Shown here: piece by piece, positions 1-11,550 of the stretch
Layout: each line of letters opens with the position of its first letter
Numbering within the stretch: the stretch's first letter is position 1
Origin: Pontederia crassipes
Lineage: Eukaryota; Streptophyta; Magnoliopsida; Commelinales; Pontederiaceae
Assembly: GCA_030549335.1 (NCBI GenBank)
Contig: CM060195.1
Coordinates: 43,902,991-43,966,990, forward strand
Direction of reading: 5' to 3'
Length of the DNA stretch: 64,000 nt
The notes under the pieces: model-generated
The model's database searches: none
What the model saw: only the letters and a program-made list of their open reading frames with translations
Told to the model about the DNA's origin: nothing
Made by a program: the position numbers and the translations under genes

Positions 1-226
1 TAATGTCCTAAAAGAGGACCTCACCTAACCTCATGTCACCTCATCCTCTTTCTCTTCTCCCCTCAATTGATCAGCCGACCAACCCCCAAAAACCCTCTAA
101 ATGCCCCCTCTCTCACACAGCACACTCACTCTCTCTCTCTCCTTCTCACTCTCCCTCTCCTACCTCCTCATTAGCAGACGGGGACAACAGCTCTAAGAGG
201 CAGAAGAAGCTATTTCAATTAAAAAG
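1..226. other. left flank, no gene recognised
   Basis: CT-rich sequence outside the hAT element. An open frame here has no recognisable domain and runs into the transposon, so I do not call it a gene. It could be the edge of a gene lying to the left of the window. Confidence 0.4.
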
Positions 227-1321
227 GAAAGAAGCAGGGAAGAGTAGAAACAAGGTCGACCCGATTGACCCGGTCGGACCAGGACTGGATTTCTGAAAAA
301 TATTCCCGGACCGGATCAAACCGATCCGGGAATGGGTCAGCTTCTCGTGAAACCCGATGAGTTTCGGGTCGGGTCCGGGTCTAGCTTCCAAAACACCGAC
401 CCGAGACCCGACCCGGTTACTTGGTATTGTATTAATATATCAAAATAAAAACCTCTCTCTCGTGACTAGCTAACTCGTCCCGTGGCCCGTGCCCTAACCA
501 CTCTTTTCAACCTCTCGTCGAATCAGCTTCATTGAGGCGAATAGGGCAGGCTGGCAGGCGATCAGGCGACGCCCCCTCCGCTGCTGCCGCTCCCGCTCCT
601 GCTCGATCTCTTGGCTTCAGAGTTCAGGCAAAGCGACGCCGGCACTCGGCTATTGGATTGCTGCTCCACCGCTCTCCTCTCGGTTTGCTCCACCACTCCC
701 GGTTAATCGTTCTTCCCAACCCGTGCCCTAACTCATGTGCTCTGTCGCTCCAACCCTCAAGAGTCGTCGGACGTCGGCCCTCTTCCTCCGGACCTCCCCC
801 TCTGGGCCTCTGTTTGCTTTGCTCCTGTGCGGCGGTGCGTTGTTCTCCCCATCCCGTGCTCCGTCACTCCGCCGCTTACGAGTCGTCGGACGTCTGCGCT
901 CTTCCTCCCGCTCGGCCTGCGGATTACGGACGTCGACCTTTTTTCAGGTGATTCTCTCATTCCATCTTCTCAAATCCTTGTAAATAAACGTGTATGATAT
1001 GTATTGAACTCTTGAATACGGATATTACGAATTCATTCGGACATGATTTTTTATTTGATTTGATGTTTTATTACATATTATGTTCAAGTCAAGTGCATGA
1101 TATGTATTTGATTTTGTATTGAACTGAAATCGAGCTATACTCGGTAGAGGCATAGAGCATGATATGTATTGTCTTCTTAGTTCTTAGTTCTTACGTAGGA
1201 TAATAAGGATATCCGATATTACATATTACGTTTAGGACCTTCAGGTGCATGATATATATTTGATTTTGTTTTGGAAGGTCCCGAGTGTATAAAAAAGATC
1301 TATTTTCAAAGCTAGCAAAGA

Positions 1322-3235
1322 ATGGAGGGAAATGCATTGACTATCCTTGGATCTAACCCTACCTCTGATGATATTGTTATCGAGTCTGCACAGTCTAATC
1401 TAAATCATGTAGAAGGAACAAAGTCAACTAGTGATGCTTCCATTGAAATAGAACCAACTCAGAGGAAGTCAAGGGAAAACAAATTTGAGGCTTGGAAGCA
1501 TTTTGAAAATTTTAGTTTAGATGATGAAGTTAAAGCAAGATGCAAGTATTGTAAAAAAGACTTTGCTGCAGACCCTAATAAGCATGGGACTACAGGCTTG
1601 TTTAAACACTTGAAAAGATGCAAGAAGTTCCGACATAGAAGTGAAGTGGGAGGACAAAAAATGTTGGTGAAGTCCTTACAAGGAGGATCTACTGGAGCAA
1701 AAGGCTTAGTCTCTCATTCATATAATTATGGGGATTGTAGGAGGGTCTTAGCTGAGTTCATGATATGTGATGAACAAGCTTTTAGAATTGTAGAGGGTGA
1801 TGGATTTCGTAAATATTCCAAATGTTTGGAGCCTAGATTTATGATTCCTTCGAGATGGACTATTGCTAGAGATTGTTATCAATTATATCTTGATGAGATG
1901 AAATCTCTCAAGTTATTATTGAAGAAGTCATGTTCACGTGTTTGCCTTACTACTGACACGTGGACATCTTGTAAAAAATTATGTTATATGTGTCTCACGG
2001 CACATTTTATTGATGAAGACTAGATCTTACATATAAGGGTTCTCAATTTGCATCCAATTGAGGGTCACAAGGCTGAGGACATAGCAAAGGCTGTAGAGAA
2101 GTGTTTGTTAGCATGGGTGATTGAAAATGTTTTCACTATTACTGTTGATAATGCTAAAGCCAACGATAAAACTATGGATCATTTGAAAAAGAGATTAAAT
2201 GCTTGGAAATGATTGATTTGTAATGGTGACTTTATTCATATCAGATGTTGTGCACATACATTGAATTTTATAGTTAAAGATGGTTTAAGTGATATGAAAT
2301 CAGCAATCATATCAATTTGTGAAGCTGTTCGTTATGTGAGGTCATCTCCAGCACGATTTGAAAAATTTAAAAGATTCATCCAAGAAGAAAAAAACACTAG
2401 CCAATGTAGTGTTCTTATGGATGTGCCAACTCGATGGAATTCAACTTATTTAATGTTGGAACGAGCGGAAAAGTTCCAAAGAGTTTTCGAGATGTTGAAT
2501 GTGATGGGAAAATCCGAGAACAAGGAGAGAAGATCGCAGAGAGATTGCAAGAAAAAATAGAGGAGACACACGAATTTACCCAGGTTCACCCTTGAGATTA
2601 GGGCTACGTCCTGCAAAGAAGTTTCACTATATCGTTTAGGTTTTCAGCCGCCGCACAAAATTACATCAGAAATTAGGCTATTAATAGCCTCTCCAAACCG
2701 GGTTTAAAACTCAAACAAACAAAAAAAAACCTAATCTGAACCACACGGGCCGGCTAAACAAAAGCCCAAAACCCGTCTAGGTTTCGGGGGCGCTGCCTCC
2801 GAACCCCCGCCCGCTCACCGGTGAGCGGGACCACCGTCGGGGGGCGGGGCCCCCCGAACCCCCTTTCGTTCGTACGCCAGCAATACTGTTAATTGGGTAA
2901 TACTCAGATTCCCCTAAGCTCACATGGGCGAACCCGGTGTGAGAAACAAGGGGCCCTGAAGTATTCACCAACTCTAACAGAATGAAGAAGACGATGGATA
3001 CAAGTTATATTTCAAAGAGAACAACTTTGTGCCGCCTTCAGATGAAGATTGGGATAATGCTAGGAATTTTGTGTTGTTTTTGAAAATTTTTTATAGTGCA
3101 ACTTGCAATTTATCTAGTTCAACATATGTCACATCTTCTACATATTTTTATGAGATTGTATCTGTTCAATCCCAGATTACAAAATGGAGCAATAGTCATG
3201 ACATATGGTTGGACTCTATAGAACATACATCTTAA
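1322..3235 (+). pseudogene. hAT transposase, broken by two nonsense codons and a solo LTR
   Basis: The reading frame starts with ATG at 1322. Residues about 55-105 form a BED-type zinc finger (CKYCKKDF then KHLKRC), the DNA-binding module of hAT transposases. The catalytic-domain segments follow: the TTDTWTS block near residue 210, then CCAHTLNFIVKDGL (about 2240) and PTRWNSTYLML (about 2425), all typical of the RNase H-like hAT core. The frame is cut by TAG at 2021 and TGA at 2210, then by an LTR at 2502-2979. It resumes in the same frame after the LTR up to 3235, because LTR plus target duplication is 483 bp, a multiple of three. The C-terminal dimerisation block is not visible, so the 3' end is probably deleted. 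It is a dead gene, related to Ac/RICESLEEPER-type transposases. Confidence 0.85.
2502..2979. mobile_element. solo LTR inserted in the hAT transposase gene
   Basis: The segment starts TGATGGG, ends CTCTAACA and is flanked by the 5-bp duplication GAATG (2497-2501 and 2980-2984). TG...CA ends and a 5-bp duplication define an LTR. Removing it with one duplication rejoins the transposase frame. No internal retrotransposon sequence is present, so it is a solo LTR left by LTR-LTR recombination. Family not determined. Confidence 0.8.
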
Positions 3236-4439
3236 GAAGTTGACATACATCTTAAACAATTTCTCTAGTCTAAGAACTCTATGTATAAATTCATTGTCCT
3301 TTTAAAAAATCTTATTGATTTATTTTCTTCTTTCTACTTGCAGGTCAAATGATCATATGAAGTTTATCTTATTTTTGCAAATTGCAATGATTCTGTTGGA
3401 CAATGATTTTGTGAAACATGAATTTTCTATTATAGTTTATGATATGAATCTGTGACAATGATTCTATCATCTGTTAACATGAATTTTCTATTATGATAGC
3501 TGTGAATCATCAATATTTTTGTACTTATGTTATGTGGTGTGTGTGGGTGCTTGGCTGCTTGCATATCAGTAATCAGTATATAATGTTGTTATTCATTCTT
3601 GCATGATTTAGATTTACTCTAATGATCTTTTAAAATAATTTTGATTTAGTAAGAAGTAACTTACTTATTTTTATCATAGAGTTTTTCTACTTGTGTAGAA
3701 ATTTGGTATGGCATAATATCATGGAGTTATTCATTCAAGTTTTTCTACTTGAATAATATCAATTCTGACGAGCAATCTTGATATGGCATATCACTTTTGT
3801 GCAATGACTCGTGGATTAGTCACATATATATGCATAGAAACATAAAATAACAAGAGTTCACAGGTGTTCAACTCTGCTCATGGTTCACTTTGTTTCTTTT
3901 TTTCATAAAATTCCCGATTTGCTTCCCGGATTTATTCCCGGTTTTTGGATTTGTCCCGGTTCCGATAGATCGGGACCGGGACCGGGATCGGGCCTAAAAT
4001 TTTGATACCCGGCTATAACCGGGTCGGGACCGAGTCCGGTCAGACCCGGTCCCGAACCCGATTCTGCTCTCCCCTAGAAAGAAGGGAAAAGAGGAGAAGA
4101 AGTTAGAGGGTTAAGGGTCATTAAGCAAGGTATGTTTGAGGGGATTCAATCTCTCTAATAATCTCTTAATGATATTTTAAAGTAATGATACTTGAATTAA
4201 AGGATTGTATGACCAAACTAGGTCTTATAGATGCATAATTAGGGAAAGTTCATGTTTGCATTAAGATGCTTCTTATTTTGGTAAGATTGATACTCTATTA
4301 CTAAACATTTTAGAACTAGGATGTGCTTTGTTATTTATGTAGCTCAAAATGAAAGTGCTTAACACTTATGTGCTTATATAAATGTGATTAGCGTGACTAG
4401 ATGTCTTTATGTGAAAACTCTTTTTACTTCATTGTTAGG

Positions 4440-6192
4440 ATGCTAAGAATGTTGAGAAATGTTTCATATGATGTTTGAAAACCAATATGTGCTCAACATG
4501 TCAAGATATGCATGTTTGGAAAGAAGGAATGTAAAAATCATGTGTCTGTCGTTCTAGAACGACGTCCGATGCATTATCGGTCGACCGTCCTGAAGACAAA
4601 ATGGTCTCGAACTCTGTCCAACGGTTGACCGATACCCCAACAGTCGTTCGATTTGAAAGAGATGTTGCTTCTGTGATTAACGGTCGATCCAACGTCCAGT
4701 TTGGGTCATCCGAAAATCATGTAATGGTCGATCGGTACCTCAACGGTAGTCCGATTTGGAGTGTAGTTGCTCACTGTGATTAACGGACGACCCAACGCTC
4801 AGTTTCGATCGTCCGAACACTCGATAACGATCGACTGATATCCTATCGGTCGTCCGATGTAGAGCAGTCTTGCTCTGATTAATGATCAAACCGACACCCA
4901 GCTCTGTCGCCCGAAAGGAACATATCGATCGACCGATAATTCGACCGGTCACCCGATTCCTAATCCAACGGTCGACCGAAAATAGAAACGGTCGTCCATT
5001 CTGGGCTGATGATTGGTTATGATTGAATGTCCAAACTTAGCATAATTTGAAGTTTGTATGATCTTAAATAGGACTAAAATATGAAACATGTATGGAATGA
5101 TTGTATGTATTGATGAACATGACTAAAAGACGTATTAATGAATGTATGATATTTTCTTTTGGGACCAATCGGTATCCTACTTATGGCTCTACCGACGGGT
5201 GAGGAAAGATCTCATTGACGAATGAGGGTTAAGATCTCGCCTACGAGAGAGGGTTAAGACGTCATATAAAGATGAGGGTTAAGACATCATCTACGGGTGA
5301 GTGTTATGACTTATGAGTCATCACTCTTCTCAATCAACAATATAAGAAATTATCTAAGTAAAGATGAAAGATGAATGATGAATGACTTGTGACATAAAGG
5401 CAAAGATGATAAAGATGAAGAAAGCACTTATGAGGATGCAATACGAATGTTCACTTGTCACATCATATTATGACATGAATAAAGATGACAAAGTAAAATA
5501 AGATAAGATCATGATATGCATTAGCATAGTGATAAATATGATGATGAGCTATGATATGCTTGAGCATAGTATGAAATATTATATGTTTTCTTATTTTGTC
5601 ATAATGATATTGCTCACATGTTATATACTGTGCATGAGTAGCTCATAGCATGCATATAAGTTATGTTTTATTAATGATGCAATGCATATGTCATGACATA
5701 TAGAAATCAGGTTATAAGATTATAGCATGTATGAGCCTCAACATACTCTAATGGGAGAAATCATCTGCACCCATGAATTCGTACAGGTATGGACGAGACT
5801 TAGGTTCTACGGCAAGAGCCTCATGACGGAGATATTGCACATGGATGGGTCGGACTACGGCGCAAATTATCTTAGCGTATGTTATGTTATTATGATGAAC
5901 TCTTATAAGAGTTAAGTATCTATGGCTTATAGGCCTCTTTGGAGTCATGTACTTTTACTTGAACTCACTATGTTTTATGAACATTTGTTGGGTATCTAGA
6001 GCCTATTAGGTCTACGGGCTAGTTTATTATCTTGAAATTTTATTTATATTGAAGTCTTCCGCTATTTATAATATTATTATTTTATGTATTATATTATATT
6101 TTTCACTGCAATATTTTTATGAAATTAGGTCATGAAAAATAACGTCGGTCAGGGTTCGATGATTAAATTAGGGTCGAATTTTGAAAACGTTA
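4440..6192. mobile_element. decayed Ty3/gypsy-type solo LTR (left boundary uncertain)
   Basis: The right end reads AAACGTTACA and then abuts sequence (from about 6195) that also flanks GDSL copy C at about 26200, so it is an insertion boundary. Inside are degenerate tandem units of about 100 bp rich in CGGTCGACCGAT-type motifs (4550-5000) and shorter units around GAGGGTTAAGAC (5200-5320). Such CG-rich decayed repeats and a GTTACA terminus are usual in long LTRs of plant chromovirus-like gypsy elements. I see no gag or pol. The left end may be the TGTTAGGATG at about 4434 or further left. The stretch 4085-4433 holds nothing I recognise. Confidence 0.5.
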
Positions 6193-7134
6193 CACAAATA
6201 AACGAATTATTTAATTAACTATGAACTATAAAAAAAGGAAAAAAATGAAGGTGTCTCATCTTTAAATGAGGGATATCGTGTCCCATGTTTCTATCAATTG
6301 GAATAAAATTTTATGAATCATATTTAATTTATTTCTATTTAAAATTTTAAATCTGATTCATAAATTTTTAATCTGATGAATAAAAAGAAGAGAAATATCG
6401 TTTTCCTTATTTAAAGGAGGGGCACACACATTAAATTCCTACCCCAGGAAAATGCCATGAAGAAAAATAAATTTATTTCTAACAAGTGTTAAAGTCAAAG
6501 GACGAAAACGACCGTGATCGATCGTTTGTGTGTGTGAATTTTTTCTGTAAAAATAAAAAAAAGGAGGTGGATTAACTTTATGTACTTTTCTATATGGTCG
6601 ACTGACTTGATTTTGACTTGTAGAGAAGCGAGAATGGGCGGGTTAACGTATGGGCCGTGCAGCCATCCCTAGGCCACGAACCCGTTGGCGGCCTCGGTGA
6701 GATGGATGTCCCAGCTGACGTGGGCCGTTGGGTCGGAGCAGACGGTGGAGCCCTTCATGTCGCACTTGACGCTCGAGTTGTAGTTGTAGTTCCCGATCCC
6801 CGGCGCTCCGCAGCACGTCCTCAGAGCACCTGCGCTAAATCCTGTTCATGTACCACAAATTAAATTATTATTACGGATAAGAAAAATAGACCCCCAAAAG
6901 AAATAAATATCGATGTAAAATTTTAAGTAATTGCAGATGGATCTGTAGCTCCATTTGAATATAAAAGAAAATTGGTCCATTTGGTTTCGGAAAGAGCACT
7001 GTAAATAAAATCTTTTTTTTTCACAAAATATTATTTTTTTACTATTGTGAACCCCACATCAATTATTACGAGAATATGTGTTCATACTCTTAGCTCCTCC
7101 TATGAATTAAAAGTGTTAAAATATTATTTTCGAT

Positions 7135-7684
7135 CAAGATAGTCAAGATCCGGATTTTACGTAAGATCGAAAATTATAAGATCGGATCGGAGATCCTAAG
7201 ATCTAACTTATATATTAAAATAATAGTTTAATAAATAAAATTAGGTAAAAAATATTTTTTAAAATAAATTTGTAATATTTTACATTATAAATAATGTTAT
7301 CTTGAGTATTATTCTATTGAAACTTGTTACAAATGCATATGGATACTATCTATATAATAATAATTTAATATAAATTGACAAAAATGACAATAATATGATG
7401 AATATGAAATAGCATTATATAATAACTTTTAATATACATCTATAATGAAGTTATTTTGTGCAAAAATATTTTTAAAATTTTAATTATAACCAATAATCTT
7501 TTTCTTAATTTTATTTCTAAAAAAATCATGTTGCACTTGGTTAAAATTTAAAAAATAAAACAAAAATTAAAAAAAAAAATTGGATCAATAGAATTAATAG
7601 GATCTTACGATCTTGTTATTAAGATCCTACTTCTACAAAATGATTTCAAAAGTTGAGATGAAGATCGTGATTTTAATAACCTTG
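7135..7684. mobile_element. hAT-type MITE in intron 4 of GDSL copy A
   Basis: This 550-bp AT-rich segment is missing at the equivalent place in copy C (near 26925), which gives the empty site. Its ends are imperfect inverted repeats (CAAGATAGTCAAGATCCGGAT at the left, the inverse near 7664-7684). Imperfect 8-bp flanks TTTTCGAT and TTCTGGAT fit a hAT target duplication. No coding sequence. Confidence 0.65.
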
Positions 7685-9381
7685 TTCTGGATCAACTTCT
7701 CCTTCATACGAGAATTAAAAAAAGTAGAGCCAAATTTTCGACCTTAGGTGCATATTTGAATATAAAAAGGTCTTTCTATTTTTAATAGATCTTCTAGACA
7801 AATAGGCACATTATATAATTATCGATTTGGGGGGAACTCTAGACCCGAGGCACGACAAGGCGGCATCCATAATTATGTGCACAATAAGAGGCCAATTATG
7901 TCGGCAATGAACTCTACTCGAAATGATGAAACGCCAATGATTACGGGTACGACATAGCCCGAGAGCAAGTAGCCATGCATCATGTACTACGACGGGGCAG
8001 GTGTTTGTTAGATGCAGCAAATTGAAGCAAATGTGGGTGGGGCCATTCTAAATCCATATTTACGGCATGCCGTAATGATAGATAGATATGTAGCCTACAT
8101 ATGCGGCCATGCATGGCCACCTTCAACTTCATCATATGAAACTGTGCTCTCTTTTGGTGACCATTGATCATCTCTTTTTTTTCATTACTTAATTAACTAC
8201 CTCTTGGTCCAAAAAAAAAAAAAAGAATTGTTCTTTTCAGGCTGTATATAATACATATCATCCCATCCCCCCACCGCCACCCATACAAAAAAGTAGGGAA
8301 AAAACTTGATCATGCGAGAAGATATTAAACAGTCAACAATGGTGAAAGAAATAAGCTATTAAAATCACACCATTAATATTATCATTCTCACTTTAAACAT
8401 TAATCCAATTGTATGCATTATAACCTCTCACACATCTGAACGACGAAATCCGTATGTTCTCCGGACCTTGGGAGCGTAGTCCCGAGACCCAAACAAGAGT
8501 AAAATATTCGTCACGATTCTTTTATTTGTCTGATGTCCGCTATAATATTTGGCAAAAGTTGTTGGTTTAATGTATTGTTTTATGCAGTGCGTAACTTGGT
8601 ACACATGCAGATCTTTATTCTATACAACATGTGGATGCCTAATTAATTACTACTTCAACTAAGTGTGCGAGTATCAGCTACTTAATCAGATCACTAATTT
8701 CAATGTATGCTCGTCTGTATCATGACAAGCTCTGATGCCCTGCACGTTCTTGTCGAAGCGATCGATTGCAATATGTTTGGTCATCGACTACGCCCATTCT
8801 TCAAATGAAATTAAATTGATTGCATATTATAAGATGACATTGGCAAAAATTATAAGTCACTCCATCAGTTGGCATTTGATATTTCTCTGTCATAAAATCG
8901 ATCGTCCATCTTAAATTTTACTGTGATCTACACTTGGAATCTACATCTTACCTTTTTCTTTTATATGAATGTCTTACAAATTAACTGATTAATTATAAAC
9001 GTACGTCTTCTTTTATCTCCCAAGGCCAAGATTAGTGTTATTGAATGTTAATAACTATTAGGTTCTCATTGATTCAAAATAATGAAACAAGTTAAAAAGT
9101 TCGCGAAATGATTGGAGAAGTTATTTCGCGTCGCTAATCGCCGGTTTTTTTGTAGTGTTCAAAAATTAAACTTTAGTATTAACTCTGATCAAGCTTTGTG
9201 TGCTATTCTAAGTCAACTAACTTGATTTATATTATAGTCTCTCTCTAATATACATAATTCACATTTGGCAAGCAATAAACAAATTTAACACTAATGTTAA
9301 TATTTCTTACACCTAGCTAGGTGTAAAAGTAATTTTGAGGCCCATATTTCTATATATTATTCGCCGTGTAACAAGGGGTGA

Positions 9382-9501
9382 TAGGAAATTCTAATGGGAC
9401 AGGTCACATGTACATAATTCCCATTGTCTGCTCTTGTTCTCTCTAACTATCTGAAGTCTGAACAGCTAACAAGAACAGTTTTTCTCGTTTCCAATGTGTC
9501 A

Positions 9502-9544
<43 letters not shown>

Positions 9545-9664
9545 AAATTCTAATGGGACCGGTCACATGTACAAGTAATTCCCATTGTCTGCTCTTGTTC
9601 TCTCTAATTATCTGAAGTCTGAACAGCTAACAAGAACAGCTTTTCTCGTTTCCAATGTGTCAAG

Positions 9665-9690
<26 letters not shown>
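9382..9690. repeat. 159-bp tandem duplication ending in TA microsatellites, intron 4 of copy A
   Basis: Two direct copies, about 9382-9541 and 9541-9690, both start TAGGAAATTCTAATGGGAC and end in a long (TA)n run. Copies B (about 23560) and C (about 29515) have the unit once, so the duplication arose in copy A, probably by slippage or unequal exchange between TA runs. Confidence 0.8.
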
Positions 9691-9696
<6 letters not shown>

Positions 9697-11453
9697 ATGT
9701 TTGCATGCTAAGGTTGTCTACTTGAATAAAATGCAACATGCACCGTCTAACCGTAATGATGAAGACGGTACCTGAACCTTGCAAAATAAATTAAAGCACC
9801 AATCTACTTGCACCACCTATATAAGTTTACATGATAGCAACATGAAGGCCACTTAGCACTGCCATAAACTATTGCATGCTTTGAACACGCTTAAAGTTGG
9901 AGGTAATTATGATGACTTATGTTAGGCCAATTAACTAATCTTGTTCTTCGTAAAGGCAGAGCAAACAGATTGTTAATTGTAATGCATTAATTTCAATTAA
10001 TTTTTACTCCTCTCAACACACCATTAATTGTCGTAAACTCAAGAACAAGATTGAATTAAGTAGATATGCTGATAGAATTAACTGACCGTATTTTGATGGG
10101 TTGCTAGCGAAATCAATGATCTGGGCGTAGTAATCTGCATATCGAACGGACACCCCCGGGTGCTTGTGCTGGAGCTTGTCCAGGTGCCGACGAAACAACG
10201 TATTGTGGTACCACGACAGGAGGTTAAAGCTCTTGAGGCAGCCGGTTTTGGGCCCGTACTCCTCCGGCGTATATGCGTAAAATGAGAGGTACAACGGGAA
10301 ACATCCCGCCGGAAGCACTCCCGGCACGACAAGATCGACGGCGCCGAGTGCGATCAACCTCTGCATGTGTATATGCATGCGTGCAAGCATGTGAAAATAT
10401 AAGAATTAGATCATTTCAAATGCTAACTATACTTATATATATGTATCAAATAAACACTAATAACCTCGATGCCGTCCGACAGGCTCTTGGTCACGTCTGG
10501 CGCCAAGCTGCGCACTTTGTCGATGCCCCATCCGCCGAAGATGCCGGTGCTGTAATCATTTCCGCCGAATTCTCCGACGATGAAGAGAGACTTCTTGAAG
10601 AACTCCTTGCAGTCTTGCAACCGAAAATATCAATAATTCATGATAAGTAAAAGAACGAAACACTTGGAGAGAGAAAAAAAAAACATAATAAAATCACCAT
10701 GAGGCGTGCTGCAGATGGATGGAAAGAGCTGCTCAAATTGATCGATTTGGTGGTGTAGGGACGCATTCACAAATATGGCCTTCCCGAGGCCCCTCTGGTC
10801 GTAGAACTCGTAGGGGAGAGTCGTGGCCGCAATGACCGCGAAGTTTGCACCCCGATGAAAGCTCTCGTTCTTCGCTGAGTTTGGCTGAAGCAATGGCAAA
10901 TCAAGTCCCTGAGCTGCACGAGTGCAGTGGACATGATAATTAATTGTTTATTGCAACTATATATGTTCTTGTCGATATGATCATAAGAAATGAAGTCAGA
11001 AGCAAATATATTTTGTGCATATGTACCAATGAAGTCGATGACAAGGCGGCCGTTGGAACACCGGCCAGTCGGGTGGCCGAAGTAGGTCATGCCGTAGGGG
11101 AGGCCGGCGAGGACTACATTGCCGGTGTCGGAAAGTGAATCGCCGAAATTGAATAGTGCGTTATACAGCTGCGAGGATGACAGGCATGGCCAGCACAGAA
11201 GGATGAGGAGGAATGCCGAAGCACTATAGGAGAAGGAGAAGACCCTCATGGCAGATGGCTCAGAGCAGAAACGAGGAATTAGGAAGACGGATGGCGCAAA
11301 CAAGCAGAACAAAGCGATGCTCCTATCCTTATCCCGAAGTCTTACTTTTTTGCCATTTCTTTTTCCATTAGTTTCTTAATTCATATTCTCATGTCCACCG
11401 TATTCTTTTCATTTAACTGACCTCTTCTCTCTCTCAGGTCGGAATGAGCCTGT

Positions 11454-11460
11454 CTATATA
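11454..11460 (-). promoter_or_regulatory. candidate TATA box of GDSL copy A
   Basis: On the minus strand the sequence reads TATATAGACAGG about 205 bp before the start codon of copy A. The aligned place in copy C reads GTACAAACAGG and lacks the TATA core. Position and motif are suggestive only. Confidence 0.3.
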
Positions 11461-11550
11461 CTCGGATCTCGAATGTCCACTTCAATTGTTAATCCACATG
11501 GACGACTCCAAACATGTAACGTGATATCTAAAGAGGTGTTCAAGAAATCT

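Larger units (their letters stand above)
235..4076 (+). mobile_element. hAT (Ac-like) DNA transposon, complete ends, non-functional
   Basis: Both ends are visible. The left end begins CAGGGAAGAGTAGAA and the right end is the imperfect inverse, closing with TTCTGCTCTCCCCTA. The element is flanked by a perfect 8-bp target duplication, GAAAGAAG (227-234 and 4077-4084), the length hAT transposases make. Subterminal zones (about 250-420 and 3900-4070) are dense in CCGGGTCGGG-type motifs, as in Ac-like elements. A GC-rich leader (about 480-945) ends at a plausible donor (CAG|GTGATT near 947) and a plausible acceptor lies just before the transposase ATG at 1322, suggesting an untranslated first exon. 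The leader has an internal repeat: the AGTCGTCGGACGT motif occurs near 762 and 879. The transposase gene is interrupted, so this copy cannot move by itself. Confidence 0.88.
6669..11249 (-). pseudogene. GDSL esterase/lipase copy A, catalytic block damaged and C-terminus truncated
   Basis: Five exons on the minus strand: 11249-11027, 10913-10698, 10613-10465, 10360-10087 and 6841-6669, all with GT-AG introns and phases identical to copies C and D. Exon 1 encodes a hydrophobic signal peptide starting MRVFSFSYS, then block I FNFGDSLSDTGN with the nucleophilic Ser. Exon 2 has the GANFAV block, and exon 3 GEFGGNDY with the Asn block. In exon 5 a 3-bp deletion removes the Gly of SWDGIHLTE, leaving SWDIHLTE, so the catalytic Asp and His are one residue too close. 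TAG at 6669-6671 replaces the Gln that follows GFVA in copy C, removing about 32 residues. An in-frame upstream Met exists; I chose the inner Met because it matches C. Either a recent pseudogene or a transcribed but inactive paralogue, 344 codons. Intron 4 is 3.2 kb and homologous to that of C. Confidence 0.88.

Noticed and set aside
532-997. GC-rich open frames before the hAT transposase
   Set aside because: Better explained as an untranslated first exon of the transposase gene; mutually overlapping and without domains.
4501-4952. Short frames over the CGGTCGACCG repeats
   Set aside because: They follow a decayed tandem repeat in an LTR, open on both strands.
4550-5000. Repeat units that might suggest a CRISPR-like array
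   Set aside because: Units are degenerate, of unequal length and without unique spacers; the DNA is from a plant.
7811-8020. Minus-strand open frame conserved almost unchanged at 27043-27252
   Set aside because: Both lie inside intron 4 of duplicated GDSL genes; the similarity is explained by the duplication, and no domain or start context supports a gene.
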